A DNA stretch of 59,505 nucleotides from Nemertoderma westbladi (taxonomy: Eukaryota > Xenacoelomorpha > Nemertodermatida > Nemertodermatidae). The stretch covers positions 1-59,505 of the forward strand of contig JAUCBJ010002670.1 in assembly GCA_032718475.1 (NCBI GenBank), read 5' to 3'. Positions 1 through 10,789 of this stretch are shown here, one piece after another. Under the pieces are notes generated by a model. It did no database searches. It was not told where the DNA came from and was given only the letters and a program-made list of their open reading frames with translations. The translations under genes and the position numbers were made by a program. Position 1 is the first letter of the stretch, and the number at the start of each line of letters is the position of its first letter.

Positions 1-30
1 TTTTTATGGGATCAATGTAAAGGGCGGAAT

Positions 31-474
31 ATGATTATTTCAAATTCTATTGATAGACGGATTACTAAAAACAATACACGCAAACAGCAACGTGGAATAA
101 AAGGGAGCACAGTGAAAAAGTCTTTGGAGGCATCAATGAATGCAAGTACTAGTGCGACTGCGAGTAGTGCACCTGAATCGGATTTACTAGAACTACTTGC
201 TTGCGATGTAGAAGAATCTGACATTCACCTTATTGATGACGATTTCCAGCAACCTTCATGGATTTCAGATGATAAAGTCAAGAAGTCTTCCAGAATCAGT
301 ATACCCAATGTAGCCAAACTCGCTGATAGATACGAGATTAGTGATACAGCTGCAGCAGCCATTTGCTCGGTGAGATTAAATGATATTGGAGAACCAGATG
401 TTGTAGATGGAATGAAAATAGACGAAAGAAAAATAAAGTTAGAAACGAATTTAATCAGGAAATATGTAAAGTAG
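31..474 (+). pseudogene. N-terminal fragment of an unnamed transposon-like protein family
   Basis: An open frame of 147 codons with a basic N-terminus, an acidic and Ser-rich middle, and a segment near residues 90-130 (RISIPNVAKLADRYEISD, followed by an alanine run) that I recognise as typical of uncharacterised, multi-copy proteins of marine invertebrates. No domain name can be given safely. The frame stops at 472-474, and the next recognisable piece of the same family starts about 120 bases later, so the middle of the usual protein is missing. The first ATG lies near the window edge and the true start may lie outside. Probably an internally deleted mobile-element gene. Confidence 0.45.
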
Positions 475-595
475 AACCATTGAGCCTGTAATTCGATGGA
501 AAGAAAGACAAAACTCTTATTAGATCGGGTTTCATAATGGAGTCATTGCCCAGATTGAAAGACATCTTGGTAGATCCTTACAACATGTCATATGT

Positions 596-871
596 ATGTT
601 ACATTTGAATGAGTTGCCACTGCGACATCTCATTGCAGAGTTAGATGGTCCAACTACTGGTGCGCACTCATTTTCCGGACCAATTTGCAAACAGCTAGCT
701 GAATGTCATTCTTTACCAACTACCATATTTGTAGCAATCCCTAACAATGATTTTCCTGTGATACCTGATATAATTGTTAAATCATTTTCTACAGATCAAA
801 GATATCTTCTTAAGATCTGTCTTGCTGTTATTAAGGGCTCATGCGATAGTGATTTAGCTAAGATGAAGTAA
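596..871 (+). pseudogene. Second fragment of the same transposon-like protein family
   Basis: A 91-codon open frame containing HLNELPLRHLIAELDGPTTG followed by HSFSGPIC and STDQRYLLKICLAV. This Leu-rich helix, 'DGPTTG', 'FSGPI' and 'STDQ-YL' order is familiar from repeated uncharacterised proteins in invertebrate genomes, normally downstream of the region seen at 31-474. The junction (475-595) lacks several hundred codons expected between them, consistent with an internal deletion. It ends at a TAA and no continuation was found. Family membership is recollection; the mobile-element origin is inference. Confidence 0.45.
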
Positions 872-1156
872 AGCTAAGTAAAGGCTTCAATATTTGCTAG
901 GATAAATATTTTATATATACAATCTTATTTTTCACAACTTACACACCAAAATTCTAGTTTGCGGCAAAATTTTCAGATTTGAAAGTTGTTGTGGAGGGGT
1001 CAACTGTTATTTTTAAAAAAAATGTATTTTATTTTCTGAATTTTCTCAACACAATGCCACTTTCTATAAGAGAGAAAATCTAAAATTCAAAAAAAAACTT
1101 TTTTCATTCGCCCCTAATGTGCAGGGCTCTGCTACCGATTCTTCTGAGGAGGAAAA
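872..1156. other. AT-rich spacer, no gene seen
   Basis: AT-rich sequence with short A and T runs between a transposon-protein remnant and the first copy of a direct repeat. No coding frame, structured repeat or RNA gene was recognised. Confidence 0.5.
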
Positions 1157-1952
1157 TGTTAAAACATATAAAACAATAAGACTTTCATAATAAACTTTGT
1201 TAGGATTAACAAGTTTATCATAAAATTTGTTTAGGATTGATTATCACATTTCTAATAAAAACTTGTCAAATTGTTTCCTATTCTTAGTTTCTGTTGGTGG
1301 TGGTTTGAAATAACTTGCAAGTTACTTGGCAAATTTCTAATATGTCTTTTATATCTTCTGACATGTAACCTTTTTAATTCAGATATATCCCAACTAGATG
1401 ACTGCTGATATTATTCGACGTTTTAGAGGTGGTAGATATATACACCTGAAGCAAAATAAACTATATCAGGCTGAAGGCCTAGTTTGTTATTTTTAGGGTT
1501 TTTTACTAAAGGTGAATATCTGTCTAACCTACTCTAAAACATTGAATATTCTATCCTTGTCACTCGTTTCGAACATCCTATGGTTTTTAGACCTTATCAT
1601 GCTCCCAATTTCAGACATACATTGTCGATCATTTACATTTTTTTTATTGGAATGTGCAAAATGAGTTCCATTTTTATCTATATTTAGCGATTCTAAAATG
1701 TGATTTTGAATGATAGCTAGTGATTTAGAATGGTAGCTAGTGTTTTTGACAAAAAGCAAAATAAATATCATTTTTTCCCTTGCCAATTCTAAAACATCTA
1801 ATAATATGTTCATCACTTTCTTCAAATAATGATGAGTGTCATGAAAATTTTGTGCTTATTTGCCATATGCGCAGCGCATCCGTTTTTCAGTGTTTCTTAA
1901 TGAGCTGTTAATATGAGATTATAATATACTGTAAATTTAATATTGAAATTTA
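1157..1952 (+). repeat. Direct repeat, copy 1 (about 0.8 kb)
   Basis: Begins with GTTAAAACATATAAAACAAT and ends with the stretch running into AATATTGAAATT. The same order of sequence is found again at 2482-3274, with scattered substitutions and small indels. The unit is non-coding and AT-rich. It may be part of a longer dispersed element or a local duplication; no terminal inverted repeats were seen at its edges. Confidence 0.8.
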
Positions 1953-2250
1953 TTTATTTTATATACAAACAATGAGAAAGAGATGTACATCAGGTAGCGT
2001 CATCCAGCCCAGTTGTAAAAGACAACAATATCACCTCAACACCCCAGAGCTGGCACTATGTATTCTTGTTACGAACCTCCTTGAATTAATTATCCTACAC
2101 TGATAATGTAGAAATAGCTACACTACTTAAAGAGCCATATCCTTTCCACCACATTTTGAAACATTTTCAAAACAAAAAAGTCTTCAGAGACAGGTCAAAC
2201 AAGCATTTATTGCTAAGTTTGGAAATGGACTCAAACAAAGTGCACAGCAC
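1953..2250. other. Spacer between repeat copies, no gene seen
   Basis: Unique-looking AT-rich sequence between the two copies of the 0.8-kb direct repeat. No frame longer than a few tens of codons and no structured repeat was recognised. Confidence 0.4.
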
Positions 2251-2514
2251 ATGCACTTTAGGGACAAATTGCGAATTTCCCTAATATACAAACTGGAAGA
2301 AGCAAGAGATATTCCCAGCCGAAATGGAAAACCTCTAACAATAGGAGATGTTCCGAGCTACTCAACTGGCTGCAAGATTTTGTTTTTAAGGACTACTTGG
2401 GTTGCCAACTATTACCTTTCCGGCATTTTAATGAGGAAACAAAAGGAGTCCTTGATGTCATGGAACTTATGGTCTATGGATGTTAAAACATATAAAACAA
2501 TAAGACTTTCATAA
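2251..2514 (+). pseudogene. Unrecognised broken ORF
   Basis: An 87-codon open frame. Codons up to about 2425 look protein-like (residues SRNGKPLTIGDVPSY). After that a neighbouring frame gives a better continuation (NEETKGVLDVMELMVYG), suggesting a one-base frameshift near 2425. The last codons run into the second 0.8-kb repeat, so the native C-terminus is lost. I do not recognise the protein; its setting suggests another mobile-element gene fragment. Confidence 0.3.
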
Positions 2515-3274
2515 TAAACTTTGTTAGGATTATCAAGTTTATCATAAAATTTGTTTAAGGATTATCACATTTCTAATAAAAACTTGTCAATTTGTTTCTT
2601 ATTCTTAGTTTCATGTTGGTGGTGGTTTGAAATAACTTGCAAGTTACTTGGCAAACTTTTAATAAGTCATTTGACTTTTGACATGTAACCTTTTTAATTC
2701 AGATATTTCCCAAATTAATAATACTGCTGATATTATTCGATGTTTTAGAGGTGGTAGACATATTCACCTGAAGCAAAATAAACTATATGAGGCTGAAGAC
2801 CTAGTTGCTAAAGGTGAATATCCGTCTAACCTACTCTAAAACATTGAATATTCTATCCTTATCACTCATTTCGAACATCTATGTGGTTTTTAGACCTTAT
2901 CATGCTCCCAATTTCAGACATACATTGTTGATCATTTACATTTTTTTTTTATTGGAATGAGTTCCATTTTGATCTATGTTTAGCAATTCTTAAATTTGAT
3001 TTTGAATGTTAGCTAGTTATTTAGAATGGTAGCTAGCTAGGAAAATTTAAAATTATTTATTTACCAATTCTAAAACATCTAGTAATATGTTGTTCATCAC
3101 TTTCTTCAAACATTCATCTTATCTATTGGGGGTGAGCAGTGGCAATGGTTGAATGATGAGTGTCATGAAAATATTTTGCTTTATTTGCCATATGTGCAGC
3201 GTATCCGTTTATTTGGTGTTGCTTAATCACCTGTTAATATGAGATTATAATACTGTAAATATAATATTGAAATT
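2482..3274 (+). repeat. Direct repeat, copy 2 (about 0.8 kb)
   Basis: Second copy of the repeat at 1157-1952 in the same orientation. Shared landmarks in order: GTTAAAACATATAAAACAAT, the GGTGGTGGTTTGAAATAACT stretch, the TTTCAGACATACATTG stretch, and the CCATATG-GCAGCG end. Differences include small insertions, such as an extra block near 3120-3160. The edge overlaps the end of the broken ORF at 2251-2514. Confidence 0.8.
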
Positions 3275-3748
3275 GATAAATCATCATATGATAAAATTAA
3301 AAATTGATCCGAATCATACTGTAGTTAATAAAAACAGTCAAAACATAATTGTTAATTAAAAGCAGTTTAAAAATGATTTAGGAAAATAATTTAGGAACAA
3401 TCGTTCATCTTCTGATGTAGGGCCAGGGCGTTGCAGACCCACAAGAAATAGAGCTACTCTCAGTTACTATTGAACATGGATTGTAATAATCATTGCTAAT
3501 TGCTGAATTACCATATGGCCAGCAAATAGAACTGTTTGTTTGACACCAGCATCTGGGGTCATTGCAAAGGTGTAGGTGCCACAAAACTATTTGTGGGATG
3601 CAGTTAATTACAGAAGTGGTAAATGTAGGGTTGATTGATTGATGATTGGAAGATGGTAGAGCAATAGACAGATCTATGAATGCAGTAAGGTGCCGTATGT
3701 AGCACCCTTCTAATAGCAAGTTGTCGGTACTAGTGTGTTATAGCTACA
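3275..3748. other. Spacer, no gene recognised
   Basis: Sequence between the direct repeat and the Merlin-type element. A minus-strand frame of about 100 codons (3405-3719) is open but has no recognisable motif and a composition like its surroundings, so it is not called as a gene. Confidence 0.4.
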
Positions 3749-3777
3749 CCCCCCCCCCCCCCCCAAAAAAAAAAAAA
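3749..3777. repeat. C16-A13 homopolymer junction
   Basis: Sixteen C followed directly by thirteen A. A very similar C19-A12 junction in the same orientation occurs at 5820-5850, so the two lie on either side of the broken Merlin-type element. They are not inverted, so they are not its TIRs. One of about ten long G/C tracts in the window. Confidence 0.95.
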
Positions 3778-4529
3778 TTTTATTACTAGCTAGTTTTTGC
3801 TATTTCTTTTTTTCTTTTTAATGTTCTAGAACATGAAATACATTTGAAAAAAAATAATAAAATGTTCTAGAACAAATATTTTTTGTTCTAGAACAAAAAA
3901 TTAAAAAATCATACAAATTTTATTTTTTGTTAGTTTTTTTTTATTTGATGTCAAGGAAAGTGAATTTTCTAGAATAATATAATTTCTATAGCTAAAATTT
4001 GTGATTGCTAACACGTAAATAATGACTGATTTGGGTATAGTGGAATTGTGTAAGAACTTAATGTGTGAGGAAAGTGCAATTTTTTACGCACAGTCAATTG
4101 GCCTTTTACCATCCAATGATGACAAGATAATCCGACAATGTTCTAAAATAGGTTGTGATGCTCAAACACGCGTTACATTACTAAAGAATAAAAGTCGTCT
4201 ACATTTGATTCACAGATGTAAAGGTAAAGGTAAACATATAGAATCTGCTCGCAAAGGTACCTGGTTTTCTAATTCGAAATTTATGATAGGTCAAGTTCTA
4301 TGGATTGAGTACACTTTCGTCAATGCCATTGACTTTACAACAACTCACCGTATGTTAAAAGGAATTATAGGGCAAATCAATAATCACAGCCTTGTAGATT
4401 GGCATAATTACACCGAATTGTTTCAGGACCAAGAGGATGCTGAAATGATGGGTGGACCTGGAGAAGTAGTTCAAATTGATGAATCTTACTTTGGAGGGAA
4501 ACGTAAATATAACAGGGGTAGAAAACTTC

Positions 4530-5127
4530 GGCATTACTATGGTATGTATAACCATTTTTTCAAATTTTGTAAATTACATATATTTTTGGAATGAATTTTA
4601 TCAATAGTTACGTGTTTATCACTATAACAACTATATTCCAGAACACTTTAGCTAGTTTTTGACTATTGTTTTGGTAGTGTTCTTTTGTTGCAATAGCTAT
4701 GAGTAGAAACAATCCCCACATATTTGAAAGACATTCCAAAGACTTAAATATTGTAGAAATATCTGATAATTTAAAAACAGAGGAGTGTTCGATTAAGAAT
4801 GCTCAATGATAATGAGGAAACGCAAAGGAACAACCAACAAACTACTGGTGAATCACCTGGCTGAGTTTCGGTGGAGACAACTGCACAGAGACTCCCCATT
4901 TACTGACCTCATTGCTTTAGTAAAGAAATCTTACCCGATACCCTAAAGTCAACACATACAGACATATTGAAACTGAACATTGATTATTAAATGTATCGTA
5001 ATTAGCTAGTGAATTAGTACACTAGTACATTACTATATACACAGATACGCAATGTGTGTATTGAAATTAATATATAAATGTAATTTACAAAATTTGGAAA
5101 AATGGTTATACATACCATAGTAATGCC
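4530..5127 (+). mobile_element. Non-autonomous Merlin-type element (MITE) nested in a Merlin transposase gene
   Basis: 598 bp with inverted ends of roughly 50 bp. The left end starts GGCATTACTATGGTATG and the right end is its reverse complement, with few mismatches over the first 50 bases. It is flanked by a 9-bp target duplication with one mismatch (GAAAACTTC at 4521-4529, GCAAACTTC at 5128-5136). It interrupts the transposase frame at 4529, and the frame resumes just past the right end. GG-starting ends and a 9-bp duplication match Merlin. Inside it keeps the 3' end of a transposase gene. Confidence 0.88.
4806..4946 (+). pseudogene. C-terminal 46 codons of a Merlin transposase inside the MITE
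   Basis: Starting at an ATG, the frame reads MIMRKRKGTTNKLL, then AEFRWRQLHRDSPFTDLI and a natural stop after KKSYPIP. It lines up with the last ~46 residues of the transposase at 28.6-29.4 kb (MIMKQRKGTRLNLL, DEYRWRMLHKRSPFNDLI, KQEYPIN). The small element is therefore an internal-deletion derivative of a full Merlin transposon, not a random hairpin. It carries none of the catalytic residues. Confidence 0.85.
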
Positions 5128-5819
5128 GCAAACTTCTAGGGGATAAAGTTAAAGTTCCTCCATCTTCACTCAATTACGGGAAACAGGTGGTCGGACCATG
5201 GATTTTCGGCCTTGTCTGGAAGCGGCCAGATGGTAAGAACGACATCGGATTGTTCAAAGTGTTGAGACGTAATGCAAGAACTTTGCGGCCAATTCTTCAA
5301 GCCAATGTTAAGGGTGGAGCAATAATCCATTCTGATCAATGGGCGGCTTATTGTGGGACGTCAGTTGGAATTACTAACAAGAAATGGCCATGGCGGGCCG
5401 TAGACGGAAGTGGTCGATATAAACATTTATCGATTAACCATAGTTGTAAAGGAAAGGGTCGCTTTGTGAACAGGAAGACTGGTGCTAACACCCAACGGAT
5501 TTAGTCTCTTTGGCGTCACGCCAAACTCCACATTTTAAGGCGAAACATAGGTATCAAGAGGTCAACTTTCGCCCAATAGCTAGCAGAGTTTAGGTGGAAG
5601 ATGTTACACAACGAAAATCCATTTTCTGATCTATTGCATTTGATTAGAAAATATTACCCGCTGCGCGACGTCTGCTAAATAATAAATATTACACAGTATA
5701 TGTATTCTAAGCATTAATCATTAATTTATCTATGTAACTATCATTAATTTCTGAATATAATGACCTCATTGCAGTGAATTTTTAATTTTAATTAGCTATT
5801 AAAAAAATGCTAGCTAACT

Positions 5820-5850
5820 CCCCCCCCCCCCCCCCCCCAAAAAAAAAAAA
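5820..5850. repeat. C19-A12 homopolymer junction
   Basis: Nineteen C followed by twelve A, in the same orientation as the tract at 3749-3777, just beyond the broken Merlin-type transposase. Length may be unreliable in assembly. Confidence 0.95.
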
Positions 5851-5960
5851 CCATCTTGCCAGCAACGATTAAATAAATGAAATATTTCAGATGTCATCCA
5901 GAAATCCAAAACTGGTATTTGGGCTCAAATTATGCAAGAATTAACTTCATGCTTACATAG

Positions 5961-6062
5961 GAGTTGTTGCACATATAAATAACTTCCTCAGATTTTGATG
6001 AAGTTAAATTAGAGTTGTTGCACATATAAATAACTTCCTCAGATTTTGATGAAGTTAAATTA
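5961..6062 (+). repeat. 51-bp tandem duplication
   Basis: Two adjacent copies of a 51-bp unit beginning GAGTTGTTGCACATATAAAT and ending GAAGTTAAATTA (5961-6011 and 6012-6062), essentially identical, so the duplication is recent. Open frames across it are by-products. Confidence 0.92.
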
Positions 6063-6385
6063 TTCACTATGTCAAAACCAGTGGAACTTTTGTGATCCTT
6101 TAACATTATGCATTTATTATAGGAAGGGATTAACATTATGCTCTCACGTAACTTTATGCACTCACCAACTTTAATATTCCCAAAACCAACATTGAGTGGC
6201 TCGGATCTATTTCCACCAGGAAAGAAAGCAAAATATACAATGTAAAGTGAGAAACTGTTATTATGATCATAGCACACCTTGGATATGATGCTGAGAATGT
6301 TTCCATGTTCAAACGATGTCAGACATCAGTGTCTTACTCAGAATTTATCTTATTACTTCTAATGTTCGTATAAGGGTGTAAACGT

Positions 6386-6462
6386 TATGCCCATGCCCAA
6401 AACCCATGTCCAAAACCCACACCCAAAACCCATACCCAAAACCCATGCCCAAAACACATAAC
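6386..6462. repeat. CCCAAAACCCAT-type minisatellite
   Basis: About six imperfect copies of a 12-base unit (CCCAAAACCCAT with G/A/C variants after CCCA). It resembles degenerate telomere-like repeats only superficially; the unit is not a known animal telomere hexamer. Confidence 0.85.
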
Positions 6463-7644
6463 CAAGTTAGCTTATAGCCCAAGTTTATGGCTATAAAATA
6501 AATGGAGGGCAAAAAGGCCAATATAAGACCTTTACACACAATGATGTATGTAATTTTGTTATATTATGTAAACTTATCAGCATTCGATATGTGAAGAAAG
6601 GATTTTATGGAAATTGTATTTTATGTATATCAAGGATATTGGATGCTCATTTAAACATTTTAATCATGTATTATTTCGAATATAAGTGAAATTTATTAAC
6701 AGGTACACAGTATTAATTATACATTTGTATCTAATTAAAGTTTATTGTTGTTATCTCCTGCATGGATATGATAAATCTTTGATCCACCTTGACCTTGGTC
6801 GACTGAAGCAATCTAAGTCATCGTCTGCATCTCTCAGTTTTACTGAACACTGTTGCCATTAATCTCCAATATGAAAATAATCCAGTAAAACAGTTTTAGT
6901 TAGTAACAGTTACTAGGCCAGAACACATGCAAATTTTCAAGATTGTGCAGTTACCCCTTAACTAGCCACTCTTGCCCAAATTCTTGTATATTTTTATGTT
7001 AAACTTGACTTCATTACACCTAACTTTCCTGTTGAAGAGACGGTCATCAACAAACCCATACTCCCCACTCAATTTATGTATATATCAATATCTATATTGG
7101 TCCCATATGAGTGTCTATTTTAGAGAAGATTATTGGCCTTAATTCATATCTATCTATTACCATTCTTTGATCTATGTCAACCATGCTCTGTTTAGAAAGC
7201 ATTTCATCATTTGTTGGCATTATTTTAAACCCATCAAAGTAACAGAGATTTTGTTCTGTTTTCATGTCTCACTGAGTCTTGTTAGGACTATCATTCAAAT
7301 CAAATTCAGATGTGCTGTATGTAATTATATAATCCCCAATAATACAGTAGATGTGGTGCCAGTATATTGGGTGATAGGAAAGCCTGCAATAAACGGTTTA
7401 CTCGTATTAATGGATTGTGATTGTTTCTGAAAATTGTCCGAGATGCATATCAATAACATATCTGTCAGCAAACAAGGTAGTTATGAAAGTTGAAGCTGAC
7501 AGGTCATTCACATATATTATTAAATAAAGAGGGACTGAGGATAAAAGATCATTGGGAAATCCCATAAGAATTAGGATTTTGTTGCGATGCCCATACTGGG
7601 CAATGTCATAATTTCTGCACTCAACCTGGGAAAATTTATCTCTT
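6463..7644. other. Spacer, no gene recognised
   Basis: About 1.2 kb of AT-rich sequence. An 87-codon plus-strand frame at 7167-7430 is open but shows no motif and was not called. No inverted or tandem repeat of note was seen. Confidence 0.4.
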
Positions 7645-8406
7645 AGATAGATAGATTTATTTATACATTATGTAAAAACAATAACAAATACACCAAACAA
7701 TGTACCGGTATAAAGGTATTGTCCAACATAACATATAGGATTACCCCTAAAGCTTTGCAGTTTATTTCCAAGGGGGTCCTTTATGTTACTTGGTTACAAA
7801 TACAATATTACACTACGCTAACCTAAAACGAACATTAAACGTAATTACACTATGTACAATGTACATGTACAACTGTACCGAGAGAGTCACAAAGCCCGAC
7901 TCAATGATAAAGATGTAATGTACAGAACAATTTATTATAAAACGTAATTACAGTATAAATAGTAAATAAGTAATAAACTAATAACTTACTGTAGGACTAT
8001 TGTACCTATTTTGACATTGCACACGGAGGTGAGATTTAACTGCAGATTTAAAAGAATGTTGATTATCTAGGTTTTTAATTTAATTTTTCAGGCAGAGCAT
8101 TCCAATTTTTATACCGTTAAAAAAGAAACTATCAGATTCAAAGGATTTCGGGAGGGTAAGGGAGGTAGAAGTTTGAAGCACTAGCTCTGGTACTGTAAGA
8201 GTGTGTATCACGTACTCTGTTGAATTTTTGTTTTAGGTAATTGGGACACTTACCATTATACACTTTATGCGCATGGTTAATTAAGGCGTAGCTGCTTAAC
8301 TCTACTATCTAAGTTAAGTAGTCCAGATTCAGAAAAGTCATCTGGAGTTAGGTGGTACCTAGGTTTGTAGTCTTTAATAAATCGTACTACTTTATTCTGA
8401 GCTAGT
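7645..8406 (-). mobile_element. LINE family A, 5'-truncated copy (3' end)
   Basis: Reverse-complement match, with few differences, to the last ~740 bases of the LINE at 29402-32061: the end of the RT ORF (the [14 protein letters not shown] region, translated from minus), the 3' UTR with its GTACATGTAC-containing stretch, and the terminal AGATAGATTTATTT (ATCT-type tail). The match starts abruptly at 8406, the LINE position equivalent to ~31326, and BEL/Pao sequence begins directly beyond. Typical of 5'-truncated retrotransposition, although the abutting integrase sequence could also mark a later rearrangement. Confidence 0.88.
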
Positions 8407-9110
8407 GGTGTCGTGGGTTACCCGGGTATCCCCTAACGCGACGCGCATAGATCATTTCACCAAGTCGATGAGTTTCTCCCATACCCTGCTCGTATGGGGT
8501 GCTAAGGGAGTTTGGAAGTGCCATTGTATATGGTGTTCCTTCCAGACTTGGGATGCGGTTTCGTCAGTGAACCATCCCTTGATAGCCTCTCTGAGTTCCC
8601 TTTCTCCTCCCACGAAGTTCGTTACATTATCGGAGTACATATGCTGGCATGATCCGTTGTTCGCCACAAACCGCCGCAGAGCGTTGATAAAGGCGTGCTG
8701 CATGAGGTTTACTACGAGGTCTAGGTAAATCGCCCTCGACCTAAGGCACGTGAAAATGGTTCCCCAGCATTTGATGTTAGATCGTCGCTCGATGACTGTA
8801 AATGGTCCGAAACAGTCTACGCCGGTTAGGTAGAACGGTGGTGAATCGGATTGCAGCCGTGTAGCCGGTAGGTCGGCCATTCTTTGGATGAGCGGTGGCG
8901 CGAGGTATCGTCTGCAAGGGAAACATCATTTTAGGACTTTTCGGATCAGTGGCTGGATGTGGGTGATCCAATATCTTTGCCGGATGTTAGCCATAATCCA
9001 GTTCTGGCCCGCGTGATGGTTTTCCTCGTGACACTGCTGGATTAATAGCTTAGCTAGTGTTGACGTTCCGGGCAGAAGTGCTGGGTATTAGACTTCATAT
9101 TCGACCGGGG
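8407..9110 (-). pseudogene. BEL/Pao retrotransposon integrase fragment
   Basis: The minus-strand frame 8452-8880 encodes the rve-type integrase core of BEL/Pao elements. The first catalytic Asp is in TGVDCFGPF, the second in a YSDN context (followed by TNFVG), and a candidate Glu in WEK near the C-terminal end. Upstream on the minus strand (8881-9110) the His-His-Cys-Cys zinc-binding part can be read, but a TGA interrupts it near 8930. Only integrase is present; LTRs, gag and RT are not adjacent. It lies between two pieces of LINE family A. A remnant, not functional. Confidence 0.85.
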
Positions 9111-9289
9111 CGTTTGCCATCCATCCAAAAAATCACTAAAAACGTGTATATCATGTTCACAATTATTACTATTGGCAGTAATTAATAAGTCGGCCTCAAC
9201 TGGTATTTTTATTTTGCCTATAGCTACCTAGTTTCCAGTCCTGGTATAAATAACATTCTAGAAGTCCATGGTCTAGACCGGTACTTGGC

Positions 9290-9665
9290 ACTTGAAGTAT
9301 TTCAGCACCATCCTTAAGAAAACGGGCAGGTATTAGGTCTAGATCGGTACTTTTTGCGGCTGATAGGCTAAGTAGATTTTGAAAAACGAAATCCTCAGAA
9401 ACGGGTTTTAAAAATAACTTTTCTGAATTTTGTAACTTTTCTAAATAAAAATTATTTCGAGTTTCGGACCCTATACTATATTTTTTACTTGATAACGGCA
9501 ACTTCTGAACTAAATTAGAGGCAACATTAGTAAAATAATTATTAAATAAATTACTAACTAGAGTATGATCATGAATCAGCTCACCATTATCTTGCAGAAC
9601 AATATTCGATTTAGAGTTAAGGTTTTTATAACCTAAAGATTTTAGGTTATAATTGTCTTCCATCT
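9290..9665 (-). mobile_element. LINE family A internal fragment (before the RT core)
   Basis: Minus-strand frame 9196-9663 matches the linker and early RT region of the LINE at 29402-32061 (equivalent to about 29925-30268), e.g. [20 protein letters not shown] and ARFLKDGAE. Similarity ends at about 9290 and the frame then runs into unrelated sequence. Together with 7645-8406 it could be two ends of one copy with roughly 1 kb of LINE lost and BEL/Pao sequence gained, or two independent fragments. Confidence 0.85.
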
Positions 9666-9869
9666 GATGTGTGCCAGTCCCAATAATTCACAAAACCATA
9701 AACTCGCGATCCTAGAATTTTAATGACTAAAACGCAGTCTCAGTCTTAAAATTAAAATGTCTAGGACTAGGACCCGGTCCCACAATCCCACTCCAATTTT
9801 TTTCGTATATTTTCCTGGTAATATTATTATGTAATGTTTTTTAGGATGTTAAAAGCTCTAATGGTAGTC

Positions 9870-9892
9870 AAATGTCAGACATCCAGTGTCTG
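9870..9892. repeat. Small palindrome GTCAGACA-TGTCTGAC
   Basis: Perfect 8-bp inverted repeat around a 5-base spacer, followed by TCAGAATTTATC. A diverged copy of the same ~35-base stretch lies at about 6315-6350. Could be an end of an unrecognised short element. Confidence 0.6.
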
Positions 9893-9894
9893 AC

Positions 9895-10230
9895 TCAGAA
9901 TTTATCATATAAAGGTAGCATGCTGTAGACGAACTTCGCATCGTCCATTTTATACTTCGGCTTGATCCTGAACTTTGGGTGATTTTTTCGATCAATCCTG
10001 TCTGACTCTTTTCCAAATGCATTTTGCATGGTGGTGGTGATCAGGATTCTGATGGACCGACCGCTCTTGCATCGACCTCGATAAAGTACTTGAAGGGCCA
10101 TGGGTTCTCCATTAGTTCACTCACTGGAATAGACTTACCCCTTCTCTCATTGCAGGGGACAAATAAGAGAGTTATGAGTTTTACAATGGCACACTGGCCG
10201 TTTACAGTGGCACCGGGTTGAACTGTGGCC
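9895..10230 (-). pseudogene. Unrecognised minus-strand ORF fragment
   Basis: Two overlapping minus-strand frames look coding. One reads through VNGQCAIVKLITLLFVPCN and ENPWPFKYFIEVDARAVG before a stop; the other continues with HPKFRIKPKYKMDDAKFVYS. A frameshift near 10035 would join them. I do not recognise the protein. It may be the downstream part of the unrecognised frames at 10790-11493. Confidence 0.3.
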
Positions 10231-10789
10231 TTGAATTGGGCCTGTCCCCTTTTCGGTACTGTAGCCCGATGAGAACCTTTTAGACATGGTGAAAACTTGG
10301 GGTTTATCGATATAGAGGGTCAATGATTTCTACTTTTTGATTTTTGTCGATTTTTATAGTTTACATTTAATGTTGCTTTGTTGCAAAAAAATTGTTCTAG
10401 AATGTTAAAAACTCTCCCTAGTGAATCGAGTTATTGTTTCTGATATTGTACCCCTATCTATAGTCTATAGGCTACATACATACCGAGATGGCCTACTCTA
10501 AGTTTAACTGTCCAGCAAGGGCACTTTGCGACTTTCATTGTGTGGAGAATCTGGACATCCACCAAACAACAGCAGCGAAGATATGGACGTGGTGGTGTAC
10601 TCATTGCCTTTAAAAAGTGATACTTGACTACATTCCAGGATGCAACGATATAAATGCATAGTTACCCAAATATTTAACAGTAAAAACTGGTATTAATTGA
10701 TTACCTACGTACATACTAATTACACTTGTATTATTGCACTTAAGAATTATTTGTACTTATGTGTCAATGTGGTGCCTTCCAGGCACAAT

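Larger units (their letters stand above)
4022..5679 (+). pseudogene. Merlin (IS1595/ISXO2-like) transposase, interrupted
   Basis: The first part (4022-4529) encodes the N-terminal region and the first catalytic segment (VQIDESYFGGKRKYNRGR, with the first Asp). The frame is then split by an inserted element (4530-5127) and resumes at about 5130 with GPWIFGLVWKRPDG, the second catalytic Asp in HSDQWAAYCG, and NRKTGANTQRI. At 5502-5504 a TAG stands where the intact relative at 28.6-29.4 kb has Glu in IEGLW, the likely third acidic residue. The same frame-set continues to about 5679 with recognisable C-terminal sequence and another stop. The gene is dead in at least two independent ways. DDE chemistry is known for the family; the residue roles here follow from alignment with the second copy. 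Confidence 0.85.
3781..5690 (+). mobile_element. Merlin-type DNA transposon 1 (ends not fixed)
   Basis: Holds a broken IS1595/ISXO2-like transposase gene. In eukaryotes this transposase type defines the Merlin superfamily, known for 8-9 bp target duplications. Upstream there are three copies of the palindrome TTCTAGAA (3824, 3865, 3886) and an ACTAGCTAGTTTTTGCTATT stretch that recurs inverted in the loop of the foldback element near 47.45 kb. Clean TIRs were not found, so the ends are approximate. A smaller element (4530-5127) sits inside the gene. Confidence 0.75.

Noticed and set aside
3405-3719. 104-codon minus-strand ORF as a small secreted protein
   Set aside because: No clear signal peptide, no motif, Cys spacing irregular; indistinguishable from a chance frame.
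6386-6462. Telomere-like repeat from CCCAAAACCCA
   Set aside because: The unit is 12 bases and irregular, unlike animal TTAGGG or TTAGG; no chromosome-end context.
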